A stretch of 64,000 nt of DNA from Candidatus Poribacteria bacterium (GTDB lineage Bacteria; Poribacteria; WGA-4E; GCA-2687025), in contig JAPPNK010000005.1 in assembly GCA_028818695.1 (NCBI GenBank), positions 84,715-148,714 on the forward strand, in the 5' to 3' direction. The notes beneath the pieces were generated by a model that saw only the letters and a program-made list of their open reading frames with translations, ran no database searches and was not told the DNA's origin. Position numbers and translations under genes: made by a program. How positions within the stretch are numbered: the first letter of the stretch is position 1; the number at the start of each line of letters is the position of its first letter. Below, piece by piece: positions 26,440 to 35,646 of this stretch.

Positions 26440-27366
26440 ATGAATCGAACGAAACGAGCGTACTGGGTTCTTGGCGCTTCGTTGCTGGCGCTGGTTGCGG
26501 TATGCGTTTATGTGTTCGTCGTTTCAGACAGCAAAGACGCCGACAAAATGCAAACGACCGCTCTGTTGGATGAGACGGATCAAAGCCCGCGCATCCATGT
26601 AGTTTCCCCGACAGCAAACAACGGCGCGTCTAAAACGGAGGAGGCGTCTAAAACAACGCTTCATGCTCATGAAGATAGAACCGGCGTCGAAACGCTTGAA
26701 GCGCAGGGCAGCGCAGAAAATTCTGCGCCCGAACGACTCACCGCCGCGCAAGCATACGACGACAACGGACAGGTTGGCGACCCGCCTGAAGGATGGAAGC
26801 CCGACTACTCCCATTGGGATTCGCGCACTTTTTTAAGCAATGAAACAGGTCCTATCCCGATAGACAAAGTCGGGATTGCTGAGCGGAGCGAAGGAGGAAC
26901 CGGAAGGTCGTATCAGCCTACTGAAGAAGCGCGTCAACGCAGGGAAGCCATCGAAAAAGAGCTTCAAAATGCAACTGACAAAGGGCTGATGATTGTCGAA
27001 CCGAAAGACGAGTATGTCCGGCGCGAGTTTGACGAAGGAACCGATGTCGTGTATGTAGCAAAAAGCTTCATTGACCGCTTTGACGCCTTGACAGCCGAGG
27101 ATCTGGCGATCTATGAAAGCAGCATGCAAGAGACGACGGGAGGAACGTTCGGCGGCGTAAACGATATGGGATACAGTCGGAACGGTTTTGAAGTCCAGTA
27201 CTATCGAGAGGCAGACGGAACCCTCATGCGCAGAGTGAACTTGGCGAGCGGAGAGGTCATGAGGTTTGTCGTAAGCCCGCCGCCGGACCTGGAAGCGATG
27301 GGATACTCTCCTGAGGAGATAGAGGCTACGATGAGAATTTGGAAGATGCCTCATTCCCTGAGATAA
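26440..27366 (+). CDS. Membrane-anchored paralogue family, copy 4 (308 aa)
   Basis: Same architecture: anchor (MNRTKRAYWVLGASLLALVA), SDSKDADKMQTTALLDETDQ, linker, then YDDNGQVGDPPEGWKPDYSH, YQPTEEARQRREAIEKELQN, SFIDRFDALTAEDLAI, READGTLMRRVNLASGEVMR and PPPDLEAMGYSPEEIEA. Only 12 bases follow copy 3, so it lacks the 90-bp upstream block and is co-transcribed. GGAGAATGAACG precedes its ATG. Confidence 0.75.
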   Translation: MNRTKRAYWVLGASLLALVAVCVYVFVVSDSKDADKMQTTALLDETDQSPRIHVVSPTANNGASKTEEASKTTLHAHEDRTGVETLEAQGSAENSAPERLTAAQAYDDNGQVGDPPEGWKPDYSHWDSRTFLSNETGPIPIDKVGIAERSEGGTGRSYQPTEEARQRREAIEKELQNATDKGLMIVEPKDEYVRREFDEGTDVVYVAKSFIDRFDALTAEDLAIYESSMQETTGGTFGGVNDMGYSRNGFEVQYYREADGTLMRRVNLASGEVMRFVVSPPPDLEAMGYSPEEIEATMRIWKMPHSLR

Positions 27367-27452
27367 CGCCTCCGTTCCCTTGATGCGCAAGGCAGTTTGC
27401 GGCAACTTCGTTGCGCAGAGCGGTTTCAGTGGGGCATGGGAATATTGACTTG

Positions 27453-28259
27453 TCATCCATCTGAAAAATGGCGCGCGTCCCCGTAGATCATCGGACAAAC
27501 GCTTTCGTCATCGATAAACTGCGACAAGCCCGCTCGTTTCCCCCCGACCGGCCGCGATTTCTCCGTCCGCATATGAACCGCAAAGCTGCGCCGCGGCTCG
27601 CCTGATACGTTTCTTCCGCTGGCATGCAGCGTCAAATGGTGGTGAAAACTGACGCCTCCCGCCGGAAGCAGCGCCGGCGCCTCCTCCCAGACGGCGCCTT
27701 CAGGGAGGCCGATCTGCCCGCGCTGGGCGTCATGGTCCTGGTCGTGGAAGTTGCCCGCGCCCTCCATGAGACCCCAGCGGTGAGACCCGCGCACAAAACG
27801 CATCGGACCGGAACGCTCCGTCACGTCGGTGAGCGCAATCCATGCCGTCAGCAGCTCGCTTCCCTCTTCCCAGGCGCGCCAGTAATGACGATCCTGATGC
27901 CAGCCGATATTGGTCGCCGCAGGCTCGTCGGCAGGGATGGACGGCTTGATGAGCATCTGAACCCACCAAACCTGCACCGCCTTCGCGCCTGTGATCTGCG
28001 CCGCCGCCCGCCCCACTTCTGGATGTCCGACCGTTTCCAAGACGGCGCGGTTCGCCATCTGCGGCATTTCGATCTTCACCAGTTTTTGAGGGTCGTCCCC
28101 TGGTTTCCATGGGGACGGCTGCGGAGCGCGCCCCGTTTCATACTCGCCGCGGCAGACCGCCTTCTGTCCCTCAACCGCCGCCGACACCTCAACCGGCGTC
28201 AACAGCGGCGCCGTATGTAAAGCGAATCCGTCCGTTTCATACTGTCCGCGCGTGATCAT
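27453..28259 (-). CDS. Phytanoyl-CoA dioxygenase (PhyH) family protein
   Basis: An Fe(II)/2-oxoglutarate oxygenase, about 268 residues, with H121-Q-D123 (NIGWHQDRHYW), distal H212 (LTLHASGRN) and RRSFAVHMR for 2-oxoglutarate. Only distantly similar to the one at 6377. The start is placed at ATG 28259, which has AGAGG five bases ahead. The ATG at 28274 overlaps the upstream stop as ATGA and is equally possible by coupling. Follows a GH1 glucosidase, suggesting a hydroxylation step on a natural-product or sugar-linked substrate, but nothing here fixes that. Confidence 0.9.
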   Translation of the reverse strand: MITRGQYETDGFALHTAPLLTPVEVSAAVEGQKAVCRGEYETGRAPQPSPWKPGDDPQKLVKIEMPQMANRAVLETVGHPEVGRAAAQITGAKAVQVWWVQMLIKPSIPADEPAATNIGWHQDRHYWRAWEEGSELLTAWIALTDVTERSGPMRFVRGSHRWGLMEGAGNFHDQDHDAQRGQIGLPEGAVWEEAPALLPAGGVSFHHHLTLHASGRNVSGEPRRSFAVHMRTEKSRPVGGKRAGLSQFIDDESVCPMIYGDARHFSDG

Positions 28260-28270
28260 ATGCCCCTCTT

Positions 28271-29578
28271 TCATTCAACAGGAATCAGCCGCCGCGTCTT
28301 GCAAATCTGCGCGTAATACTCCCCGCTCGGCTTCACGATGCGCTCATAGGTCTGCGGGTCGACCGCCGCCAAACCGAACTTTGCCGACATCCCCTCCGCC
28401 CATTCGAAGTTGTCCATGAGCGTCCAGTGATAATACCGCTGAATCGGAATGCCGTCTTGCCGCGCCTGAAGCGTCTGCGCGAGATGCTCGTAGATGAAAC
28501 GGCTTCGTATCGCGTCGTCGGCGTCCGCGACGCCGTTTTCTGTGATATAGATCGGCTTGCCCGCCGCTTCGTAGGCGTCCGCGCACACTTGGCGCAGCCC
28601 CTCCGCGTCGATCTCCCAGCCCAGATCGTTTGTCGGGGCTTCGTCTGGGGTATGCCGTTGAAATCCTTTGCGCCTCCATCTCACGCGGTACGGCTGGTAG
28701 TAGTTGACGCCTGTAAAATCGGAAAAGTCGCCGCTGCCCTCCGGGTTGCTGTCATGCCGCAGCCATGGGTAGCCGTATGGAAACAGGAACGCGCCGGTCG
28801 AGAGCGCGAAGAGAGGAGCGTCTTGAAACAGATGCTCGGCGATCTTCGCGCCCAGCCTGTCGAGCCGTTTTTCAGGACGGGCGGGGCGCATTGCGCAGAA
28901 ATGCTTGGCGGCGCCGACGCGCGTTTCGTCCTGCCATGCGTTTCTGCCGCGTATCTCATGGATGAGCCGATAGGCGCGGATATGCGCGCGGAGCATGTTT
29001 CGCACCGCCGCTCTGCATGCGCGCAAACGCCGCTTGCCCGGCGGCCAGATCGTCTGCAGATGTCCATGGTAGGCGTACACCGCCGGTTCGTTGACGGTGA
29101 TCCACTCCGAGACGAGATCGCCCAGCGCGGAGACGACGCGCTCCGCATAGGTTTCAAACGCCTCAACCGCGGAGCGGTTCGTCCAGCCGCCGGCGTCCTC
29201 TATCCAGAGCGGGTTTGTGAAATGGTGAAGCGTGACAAGCGGAAGAACGCCGGCGTCTCGGAGCGCTCCGATCAGTTGCCTGTATTGATCCAGAGCCGCG
29301 GCGTCCCATGCGTCCTGCGTCGGCTGAAGGCGCGCCCATTCAATGCTGAGCCGATAGGTTTGGCAGTTCAGACGGCTGATCAGGGCGGCGTCTTCTAAGG
29401 CGCGCTCCCAGTGCATGCAGGCGTCTTTTGGGTGGGATCCGTCGGCCGTCTTGCCCTGCTCGCTCCAGCGCGCCCAGCTGTGGGGCAGTTCTCCGCCCTC
29501 TATCTGCGTCGCAGAGGTCGCCGACCCGAGGAGCAGATCGTCGGGGATCGCTTGCGCAGGCGCGGCTTCGTTGTTCAA
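28271..29578 (-). CDS. Family 1 glycoside hydrolase (beta-glucosidase)
   Basis: 435 residues, a TIM barrel acting by retaining double displacement. The acid/base is E164 in WITVNEPAVY and the nucleophile is E347 in YITENGVAD. FLLGSATSATQIEGG-type N-terminus and the WTLMDNFEWAEGMSAKFGL aglycone segment are both typical. No signal peptide, so it acts on imported glycosides. TTG start at 29578, overlapping the ABC transporter stop as TTGA. Specificity (glucoside, galactoside, phospho-sugar) is open. Confidence 0.95.
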   Translation of the reverse strand: MNNEAAPAQAIPDDLLLGSATSATQIEGGELPHSWARWSEQGKTADGSHPKDACMHWERALEDAALISRLNCQTYRLSIEWARLQPTQDAWDAAALDQYRQLIGALRDAGVLPLVTLHHFTNPLWIEDAGGWTNRSAVEAFETYAERVVSALGDLVSEWITVNEPAVYAYHGHLQTIWPPGKRRLRACRAAVRNMLRAHIRAYRLIHEIRGRNAWQDETRVGAAKHFCAMRPARPEKRLDRLGAKIAEHLFQDAPLFALSTGAFLFPYGYPWLRHDSNPEGSGDFSDFTGVNYYQPYRVRWRRKGFQRHTPDEAPTNDLGWEIDAEGLRQVCADAYEAAGKPIYITENGVADADDAIRSRFIYEHLAQTLQARQDGIPIQRYYHWTLMDNFEWAEGMSAKFGLAAVDPQTYERIVKPSGEYYAQICKTRRLIPVE

Positions 29579-31638
29579 ATCAGGTCGTCCTCTATGTTGA
29601 TTTGCCCGCGGAAGGGAGGTCTGCCCTCTCCGCCGCCTGCGCCAGGGCGGGAACCTCGGCGCCGGCTCGGCGGGGACGGCTTCGGCGTAACATCTCGAAA
29701 CTGCATCTTGTGAAGCCGCGTGTAAACGCCGTTCTGCCCGATCAGCTCCTCATGGGAACCGCGCTCCACAATTTGACCGTTCTCAAGGGTCAAAATCTGA
29801 TCTGCATGCCGTATCGTCGACAAGCGGTGCGCGATCACAAAGGTGGTGCGGTTCTTCACAAGATTGTCGACCGCCTGCTGAATCAGCGCCTCCGTTTCGG
29901 AATCGACCGCCGAGGTGGCTTCGTCCAGTATCAGAATGCGCGCGTCCGCCAAAATGGCGCGGGCAATCGATAAACGCTGCCGTTGCCCGCCGGACAGCTT
30001 CACGCCGCGCTCGCCGATTTCGGTCTTGTAACCTTCGGGCATCTCTTCAATGAACTCCGCCGCGTTCGCCGCGACGGCCGCTTCGCGCAGATCCTCATCT
30101 GTCGCATCCAGACGCCCGTAGCGCAGATTGTTCTCCACCGTGTCATTAAACAAAAACGGGTCTTGCGACACCAGTCCGATCTGCCGCCGATACTCGGTCA
30201 GATCAAGCCAGCGCAGATCCATTCCATCGATCAACACAACCCCGTTGATCGGATCGTAAAAGCGCGGGATCAGGTTCACCAGCGTTGTCTTTCCCGCTCC
30301 GCTGGGTCCGACAAGCGCGATCATCTCGCCCGGTTCGGCTCTCAGGTCGATATTGCGCAGCGTCTCGCCGCCCGTTTGATACGCGAAGGAGACGTTTTGA
30401 AACTCCACGCGGCCGGACAGCTTCGGCAGCGAGACGGGGTTTTTTGGCAACGCGATTTGCGGCTCCGTGTCCAGCAGCTCAAACACCCGCTCGCTGGACG
30501 CCAGCGCCTGCTGGACATGGTTGTAATAACGGGTAAAGCCGGTGATCGGACCGAACACCATCGGCAGATACTGAATGAAGACGACAAACATGCCGGGGCT
30601 GATGGCGCCGGACATTGCCCGCACGCTGCCGATGCCCAGCACCGCCAACATTCCGATCTGGTTCAGCATATCGATCCACGGACGAAACATGACAAAAATG
30701 GTCGCTATGCGCACATTTAAGGTGTAATTTTCTCGGCTTTTTTCGTTGAAGCGATTCAGCTCATGCTCCTCGCGCGCGAAGCTTTTCACAACGCGGATGC
30801 CGGAGATGTTGTCTTGAAGCAGCGCGTTCAGCTCCCCGACTTTAGTGCGCAGCTCGCGGAAGTTCTTGCGCAGCATGCGTCCGATGATGTAGGTTGAAAT
30901 GAGAAGCAGCGGAACCGCTGTCATCGCCATGAGCGTCAGCTGCCAGTCCCATGTCAAGCAGAAATAGAGGACCCAGACGAGGCGGCATATGTCGGTGATG
31001 AGCGAGACGACGGGACCGACAATTACCTGCTCTAACGAGTTGACATCGTTCACGACGCGCGACATGACGTCGCCGGTCTTCTGATTTTCAAAATAGCCGA
31101 CCGAAAGCCGCTGCATATGATCATAGACCTGACTGCGCATGTCGTACACGAGCGACTGCCCGACGCGCGCCATGATATACCCCTGAACGACGCCGAGTAC
31201 CCGGCTGGCGGCAAAAAGCAGCAGAAACGCCAGAACCAGCACAACCGCCGAGACGATCTTTTCTTCGGAGTCTCGCATCCAGTTTTCAGCGACCCAATCG
31301 GCGAAGGCGTTGATATGCGGCGTGATGGGCAATTCAACGCGGGGGCGAAACGACGGTTCATCGGAGCCTTGAGCGCGCTCCGCTTCACGCGCAGGTCTTT
31401 CAACGCCTTGCTCATTCTCTCTGGCGCCTTCAAAGATCTTGTCGATGGCGACGCCCATGACCTGCGCCGGCAGAACGCTCATGAACGCCGACGCCAGCGA
31501 CGCAATCAATATAACCAGTATCCAAAAGGTGTAAGGCTTCGCATATTTGAGAAGGCGGCCGTAGGTTTTTCGAAACTCAACCTTCGGCTGCGATTCGGCG
31601 TCGGGTCTCGAATAGCGGCCGCCTTGAAAACTGCGCAT
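29575..31638 (-). CDS. ABC exporter, fused membrane and ATPase domains (MsbA/MdlB type)
   Basis: About 687 residues: an ABC type 1 membrane domain with six helices (40-375), interrupted by a charged periplasmic loop (70-110), then the ATPase: Walker A GPSGAGKT (447-454), signature LSGGQ (551-555), Walker B ILILDE (571-576) and H607 (numbering from ATG 31647). It works as a dimer exporting lipids, drugs or peptides. ATG 31638 is as likely as 31647. The last 35 residues are a Pro/Arg/Gly-rich extension encoded by a GC-rich palindromic stretch. Gene order ABC-GH1-PhyH, with stop/start overlaps. Confidence 0.95.
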   Translation of the reverse strand: MRSFQGGRYSRPDAESQPKVEFRKTYGRLLKYAKPYTFWILVILIASLASAFMSVLPAQVMGVAIDKIFEGARENEQGVERPAREAERAQGSDEPSFRPRVELPITPHINAFADWVAENWMRDSEEKIVSAVVLVLAFLLLFAASRVLGVVQGYIMARVGQSLVYDMRSQVYDHMQRLSVGYFENQKTGDVMSRVVNDVNSLEQVIVGPVVSLITDICRLVWVLYFCLTWDWQLTLMAMTAVPLLLISTYIIGRMLRKNFRELRTKVGELNALLQDNISGIRVVKSFAREEHELNRFNEKSRENYTLNVRIATIFVMFRPWIDMLNQIGMLAVLGIGSVRAMSGAISPGMFVVFIQYLPMVFGPITGFTRYYNHVQQALASSERVFELLDTEPQIALPKNPVSLPKLSGRVEFQNVSFAYQTGGETLRNIDLRAEPGEMIALVGPSGAGKTTLVNLIPRFYDPINGVVLIDGMDLRWLDLTEYRRQIGLVSQDPFLFNDTVENNLRYGRLDATDEDLREAAVAANAAEFIEEMPEGYKTEIGERGVKLSGGQRQRLSIARAILADARILILDEATSAVDSETEALIQQAVDNLVKNRTTFVIAHRLSTIRHADQILTLENGQIVERGSHEELIGQNGVYTRLHKMQFRDVTPKPSPPSRRRGSRPGAGGGEGRPPFRGQINIEDDLI

Positions 31639-31737
31639 CGTTCGCACACGCCCCTGTTTTAACTTTACAAAGCCAATATAACCGATATTGCGGAACCCGT
31701 CATGCGAAGCGGGCGTTTGTGAGGCTGCCTGGGCGGG

Positions 31738-32430
31738 CTATGCCGTTCTCTTGCGCGCGATCACATACACGGCTCCCGCTGTACGGCGCGCGTCCCTAAG
31801 GCGAACAAGCCATAAATCCAGCAGCAGAAGCGGAGAAAGAATCCATCCGACCAGCCATCCGACCGCCTTCGCAATCCAGATGTTTCCAAACGAAAGCAGC
31901 AGCCCCAGCCATTCTCGAAAAACCCAGAGCAGCGCCGCCGTCGGTCCGACGCATGATCCGCTTTTGAGAATCTCATACTCCGAAAAGAGCGACTCAAAAC
32001 CCTCAAGCGTCCACCGATGCAGGTCGATCGGCGAGGGATGAAACGGCTGTAAAAACGGAACCGCCGCGCAGACGACTCCGCCTGGCGCCAGCGTCCGATG
32101 GATCTCGGCGGCGACGCGGGACGGATCGCGGACATGTTCTAGGACCGCCTCCGCGATGACAGCGTCCAACGACTCATCGGCGAACGGCAGCAAGTGGCCG
32201 TCCCCAACCACATCGACATTTGGGACCGGGGCGATCTCTAGGTTGATGAAATGCGGGGCGCGCTTGCGTTCGCCCGAGCCGAGGTCCAACGTCCGCGCCT
32301 CATGCCCCCATTCGCGCGTCAATCGGCGCAATTCGGCGTCCCAATACGGCGCGGGGCAGGGGCATGACGCCAGCGCGTAGAGCCATCGGCGCCGCTTCAC
32401 CCAGAACTTGAACCGAACGAATCTCTCCAC
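31738..32430 (-). CDS. SAM-dependent methyltransferase (Methyltransf_11 type)
   Basis: 230 residues. Class I motif I TLDLGSGERK (about 47-56), acidic end of beta2 (INLEIAP), motif around DGHLLPFADESLDAVIAEAV and LEHVRDPSRVAAEIHRTLAP, GG. The C-terminal part has two hydrophobic segments (LLWVFREWLGLLLSFGNIWI, VGWILSPLLLLDLWLV), so it is probably membrane-associated and may act on a lipid or quinone-like substrate. Last gene of the minus-strand run from 39098. Confidence 0.85.
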   Translation of the reverse strand: MERFVRFKFWVKRRRWLYALASCPCPAPYWDAELRRLTREWGHEARTLDLGSGERKRAPHFINLEIAPVPNVDVVGDGHLLPFADESLDAVIAEAVLEHVRDPSRVAAEIHRTLAPGGVVCAAVPFLQPFHPSPIDLHRWTLEGFESLFSEYEILKSGSCVGPTAALLWVFREWLGLLLSFGNIWIAKAVGWLVGWILSPLLLLDLWLVRLRDARRTAGAVYVIARKRTA

Positions 32431-32448
32431 AGCTTGCTGAAAGCGTCT

Positions 32449-33150
32449 TCAACGCGCCTTCATTTGCCCCCATGTCGACGCCAGTTTACCCTTCGGATCG
32501 ACGCCGAGGTCGAAGTTTCGGCTCTGCCAGTCTCGTTCTCGTTTGGTTGGAAGTCTGCCTGTCCTCGCCGTCGGATTGTCGGTCAGGTAAAGCGCGTCCA
32601 GCATCGCGGCGTTTTCGTTCGTCCAGACGGTGATGACCGCCAAGCCCTCCTTCAGCTCCCAGACTCGGTCCATCCGGCCGCCGGCGTCGCGTCGATGGTC
32701 AACGCGGTCCCAAACCCATACGGGGCTTTTGGGGCGCAGCCTCCACTGGTACGCTAGGTTCCTGGACCTTTGCGGGTTTCGATCCTGGTCGGCTTTGCGG
32801 TTGCCGTCCTGCCATATGGTCACCCAGAACGTATCGCTGCGATTGTCCCAGGCGATCACATGGCCAAACAGCATATAGCTGCCTCTGTTCTCAATCGGAA
32901 CGGTGAAACGCGCATAGCCGGCGTTGCCGCCGTTCTGATTTGGAGCTCCCGGCGCCCAGATAAATTGTCCGTTCGAGGGGTCGTTCGGCTTCTGTCCGCC
33001 TCTGTTGGCAGCGCTTTGCGGAACGGCTGCCTGCATCGGCCGGACGACGGTCTGCGCCAGCTCCGCCTCCAGCGCCAACTCGGCACCATGGGCTGACAAG
33101 AGGGCGAACGAAAGAGCCGCCGCCAATGCCGCAGTCGATAAAATGCGCAT
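32449..33150 (-). CDS. Secreted jelly-roll (CBM6/35-like) paralogue 3, 233 aa
   Basis: Signal peptide, then ALEAELAQTVVRPMQAAVPQ, GQFIWAPGAPNQNGG, YMLFGHVIAWDNRSDTFWVT, WVWDRVDHRRDAGGRMDRVW and AAMLDALYLTDNP: a beta-sandwich like carbohydrate-binding modules, with no catalytic motif. The last 20 residues (LGVDPKGKLASTWGQMKAR) match a tail found on the neighbouring secreted proteins. Third of three tandem copies. Confidence 0.8.
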   Translation of the reverse strand: MRILSTAALAAALSFALLSAHGAELALEAELAQTVVRPMQAAVPQSAANRGGQKPNDPSNGQFIWAPGAPNQNGGNAGYARFTVPIENRGSYMLFGHVIAWDNRSDTFWVTIWQDGNRKADQDRNPQRSRNLAYQWRLRPKSPVWVWDRVDHRRDAGGRMDRVWELKEGLAVITVWTNENAAMLDALYLTDNPTARTGRLPTKRERDWQSRNFDLGVDPKGKLASTWGQMKAR

Positions 33151-33176
33151 GTTTCATCCTTCCCGATCATGACCCG

Positions 33177-33878
33177 TCAGCGCGTTTTGAGAGACGCCCA
33201 GGCGGACGCCAACTTCCCGCTCGGATTGACGCTCAGATCGAAGTTGTTTCGCTGACGTTCTCTATCTTCATCAGTTGGGAGTCTGCCTGTTGCGGCATTG
33301 GCGTCGCTCGTTAGGAAGAGCGCGTCCAGCATGGAGGCGTCTTCGCGCGCCCATATAGTGATGGTCGCCAGGCCCTTTTCCAGCTCCCATGCGCGGTCGA
33401 AGGTTCCGCCGTCCAGCCAGTGATTGACCCTGTCCCAAACCCAATTATTGCCTTTTGGGTTCAGCGCCCAGCGGTAGTTGGTGTCTTTTGAGGCTTGCGG
33501 GTTTGGATCGTCGTCCGCGTCGTTATTGCCGTCCTGCCATATGGTGACCCAGAACGAGTCGCTGTTGCCGTCCCAGGCGACGATATGCCCGAAGAGCCGA
33601 TAGGTTCCGGGCTCTTCGATGGGAATGGTGAATCGGGCGTAGCCTGAATCTCCGCCGCCTGTCCCAGGCGGACCTGGCGCCCATACGAATCTGCCGTTGG
33701 ACGGTTCGTTTGGAGCTGGACCGCCGGCGTCGTCCACATCGTCAGGAACCGCAATGACCATGGCCGGCTCAACCTCTTGGGCTAGTTCCGCCTCTAAAGC
33801 CAGCTCATCGGCTTGGGCTGACATTAGAGCCAAGCAGAGCGCGCCGATCGTCCATGCGGCGCAATTCAACGTTTTCAT
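33177..33878 (-). CDS. Secreted jelly-roll (CBM6/35-like) paralogue 2, 233 aa
   Basis: The same plan as its neighbours: signal peptide (about 1-23), LALEAELAQEVEPAMVIAVP, GRFVWAPGPPGTGGGDSGYA, YRLFGHIVAWDGNSDSFWVT, WVWDRVNHWLDGGTFDRAWE, ASMLDALFLTSD and tail LSVNPSGKLASAWASLKTR. An Asp-rich loop (DGNNDADDDPNPQ) could bind calcium. The most regular of the three copies. Gaps to the neighbours are 26 and 37 bases. Confidence 0.8.
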   Translation of the reverse strand: MKTLNCAAWTIGALCLALMSAQADELALEAELAQEVEPAMVIAVPDDVDDAGGPAPNEPSNGRFVWAPGPPGTGGGDSGYARFTIPIEEPGTYRLFGHIVAWDGNSDSFWVTIWQDGNNDADDDPNPQASKDTNYRWALNPKGNNWVWDRVNHWLDGGTFDRAWELEKGLATITIWAREDASMLDALFLTSDANAATGRLPTDEDRERQRNNFDLSVNPSGKLASAWASLKTR

Positions 33879-33915
33879 GTTCTCTCCTTTCGTCCGCGGG
33901 ATGCGCTGGAATTTG

Positions 33916-34614
33916 CTAATGCTTCAGTTCCGCCCAAAACGAGGCGAGCTTGCCTTGCGGTTCAACATTTGCCGTCTGGCCTGTCTGAAGAGCGACATCG
34001 TCCGGGTTCGGCGTCCGCAGCGGAACGTCGTCAGCCGTCTCGGAAAGGTTGTCTGTGATGAAGACGCAATCAAGCATGGCCGCCGTTTCGCGCGAGTAGA
34101 TCGTCAGCAGCTGTTTTCCCGCGGACAACTCCCATACGCGCTCGAATGTTCCGCCGTCAAGCCACTGATTGACACGGTCCCAAGCCCAGACAGTTCCTTT
34201 TGGATTGACAGACCATCGAAAATGCGTGTTCTTCGACTCCTGCGGATTTTCATCTGGGTCGGCTCCATCGATTTTGACCCAGAAGGAATCGCTGTTGCCG
34301 TCCCAAGCGACGATACGACCCCAGACGGCGTACTGCCCCGCCGCAGAAATATTAAACTCAAGCGCGATGAATCCCGCGTCTCCGCCGCCTGTCGCAGGCG
34401 GACCTGGCGCCCATACAAACTTGCCGCCGGAAGGCTCGTCTGGAGCCTCTCCGCCTTCAGGGACAACGTCGGATGGAACGGCGACGACCATCGGCTCCTC
34501 CAGATCGCCCAGTTCCGCTTCGAGAGCCACATCCGCCGCCTGCGCCAGCGCAGCAGCCGCGCCGAGAACGGCAACGCAAATCAGTCGTTTCATCTTCTGC
34601 TTTTCCTCCTGCAT
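33916..34614 (-). CDS. Secreted jelly-roll (CBM6/35-like) paralogue 1, 232 aa
   Basis: Signal peptide (about 6-22), VALEAELGDLEEPMVVAVPS, GKFVWAPGPPATGGGDAGFI, YAVWGRIVAWDGNSDSFWVK, WAWDRVNQWLDGGTFERVWE, AAMLDCVFITDN, then tail ANVEPQGKLASFWAELKH. It probably binds a polysaccharide outside the cell. The conserved Trp and Asp residues would be candidates for the sugar site. Follows the TolB-like gene by 33 bases. Confidence 0.8.
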   Translation of the reverse strand: MQEEKQKMKRLICVAVLGAAAALAQAADVALEAELGDLEEPMVVAVPSDVVPEGGEAPDEPSGGKFVWAPGPPATGGGDAGFIALEFNISAAGQYAVWGRIVAWDGNSDSFWVKIDGADPDENPQESKNTHFRWSVNPKGTVWAWDRVNQWLDGGTFERVWELSAGKQLLTIYSRETAAMLDCVFITDNLSETADDVPLRTPNPDDVALQTGQTANVEPQGKLASFWAELKH

Positions 34615-34647
34615 TATTGGAATGTTTGCGGGAGGTATCTTACCATA

Positions 34648-35646
34648 TTAATCGCTGCGGCGCTTCAATAGCGACCAGTAAAACAGCTTATATTGTTGTA
34701 AATCCACTGCTAGAGCGCCCGGGCGCCAGACAGGCTTTGTGTCCCAGCCGTCTGAACGGGTCAAACGCGCCGCGCCCGTCCCGTCGGCGTTCATCCAAGC
34801 GACCGCCCATTTCCCTTCCTCCGTCTCGGTTTGATAAAGAATCTTGGAGCCGTCCGGCGACCAGGACGGAAAAGCGTCGTCTAAATCGTTCTTTGTCAAC
34901 AAGGTTAGCTGATTTGTCTTTAGGTTGAGTCGATAGATGTCGAAGTCGCCGTCTCGGTCTGAAGCGAACGCGAGGCTCTCTCCGTCCGGCGACCAGGACG
35001 GGTAGCAGTCGTACCGCGCATGGTCGGTCAAGCGGGTCTCCGCGCCAGTCTCTATGTTTAAAAGGCGCACATCCGTATTGCCGCCCCGCACAGTTGCAAA
35101 GGCGAGCCGCGTTCCGTCCGGAGACCATGCCGGCAGCTTGTCGTCTTCTGGATGATTCGTCAAACGCCGCGTATCCGTTCCGTCCGAACGGACGAGGTAC
35201 AGGTCAAATCCGCCTGCGCGGTCGGAGCTGAAGGCGATCCATTCTCCGTTGGGCGACCATGCCGGCGCCTTGTCGATCCAGTCGCCGAAGGTGATCTGTC
35301 GAAGATCGGAGCCGTCCGCGCGGACGGCGTAAAGATTGGCTCTTCCGCCTAAAGAAGAAAAAAAGGCGAGCCGCGTTCCGTCAGGCGACCATGTCGGGTG
35401 GAAGTCGGAGCCGTCTGTGTCGGCGATCATCTGCGCCTGCCCGCCGTTCAGGTCAAGCGTATAGACAGCCCATCCGCCTGAACGGTCTGAAGCGAAGGCG
35501 ATCGTGTCGGCCGCCGCGTCTGGAGCCGTCCATACAGCGCAGATCAGCAGCGCCGTTTTAACGCAGAGTCCGCACCGTTCGGCGAACCCTTGGCGAGTTT
35601 CGGCGCCGGTCCCTCCGCGCCAGATAGCGGTGAAATTCTCGAACAT
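34648..35646 (-). CDS. TolB-like PD40/WD40 beta-propeller, secreted, 332 aa
   Basis: A hydrophobic leader (KTALLICAVWTAPDAAA) followed by six to seven PD40 repeats with the pattern DGTRLAFxSxRxGxxxxY and PxWSPDG, for example HPTWSPDGTRLAFFSSLGGR. Likely a periplasmic propeller for protein or ligand binding; there is no Tol-Pal system here. The tail LAVDLQQYKLFYWSLLKRR looks like a divergent form of the GKLA-W-LK tail of its neighbours. The only standard start (ATG 35646) overlaps the upstream gene by 89 bp, so the true start is uncertain. Confidence 0.8.
   Translation of the reverse strand: MFENFTAIWRGGTGAETRQGFAERCGLCVKTALLICAVWTAPDAAADTIAFASDRSGGWAVYTLDLNGGQAQMIADTDGSDFHPTWSPDGTRLAFFSSLGGRANLYAVRADGSDLRQITFGDWIDKAPAWSPNGEWIAFSSDRAGGFDLYLVRSDGTDTRRLTNHPEDDKLPAWSPDGTRLAFATVRGGNTDVRLLNIETGAETRLTDHARYDCYPSWSPDGESLAFASDRDGDFDIYRLNLKTNQLTLLTKNDLDDAFPSWSPDGSKILYQTETEEGKWAVAWMNADGTGAARLTRSDGWDTKPVWRPGALAVDLQQYKLFYWSLLKRRSD

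Noticed and set aside
23313-27366. Toxin-immunity or effector array
   Set aside because: Tandem diverging paralogues suggested polymorphic toxins, but no nuclease, deaminase or secretion motif and no small immunity genes are visible.
28427-29398. A 323-codon plus-strand open frame
   Set aside because: Antisense to the GH1 gene, whose catalytic motifs are on the minus strand.
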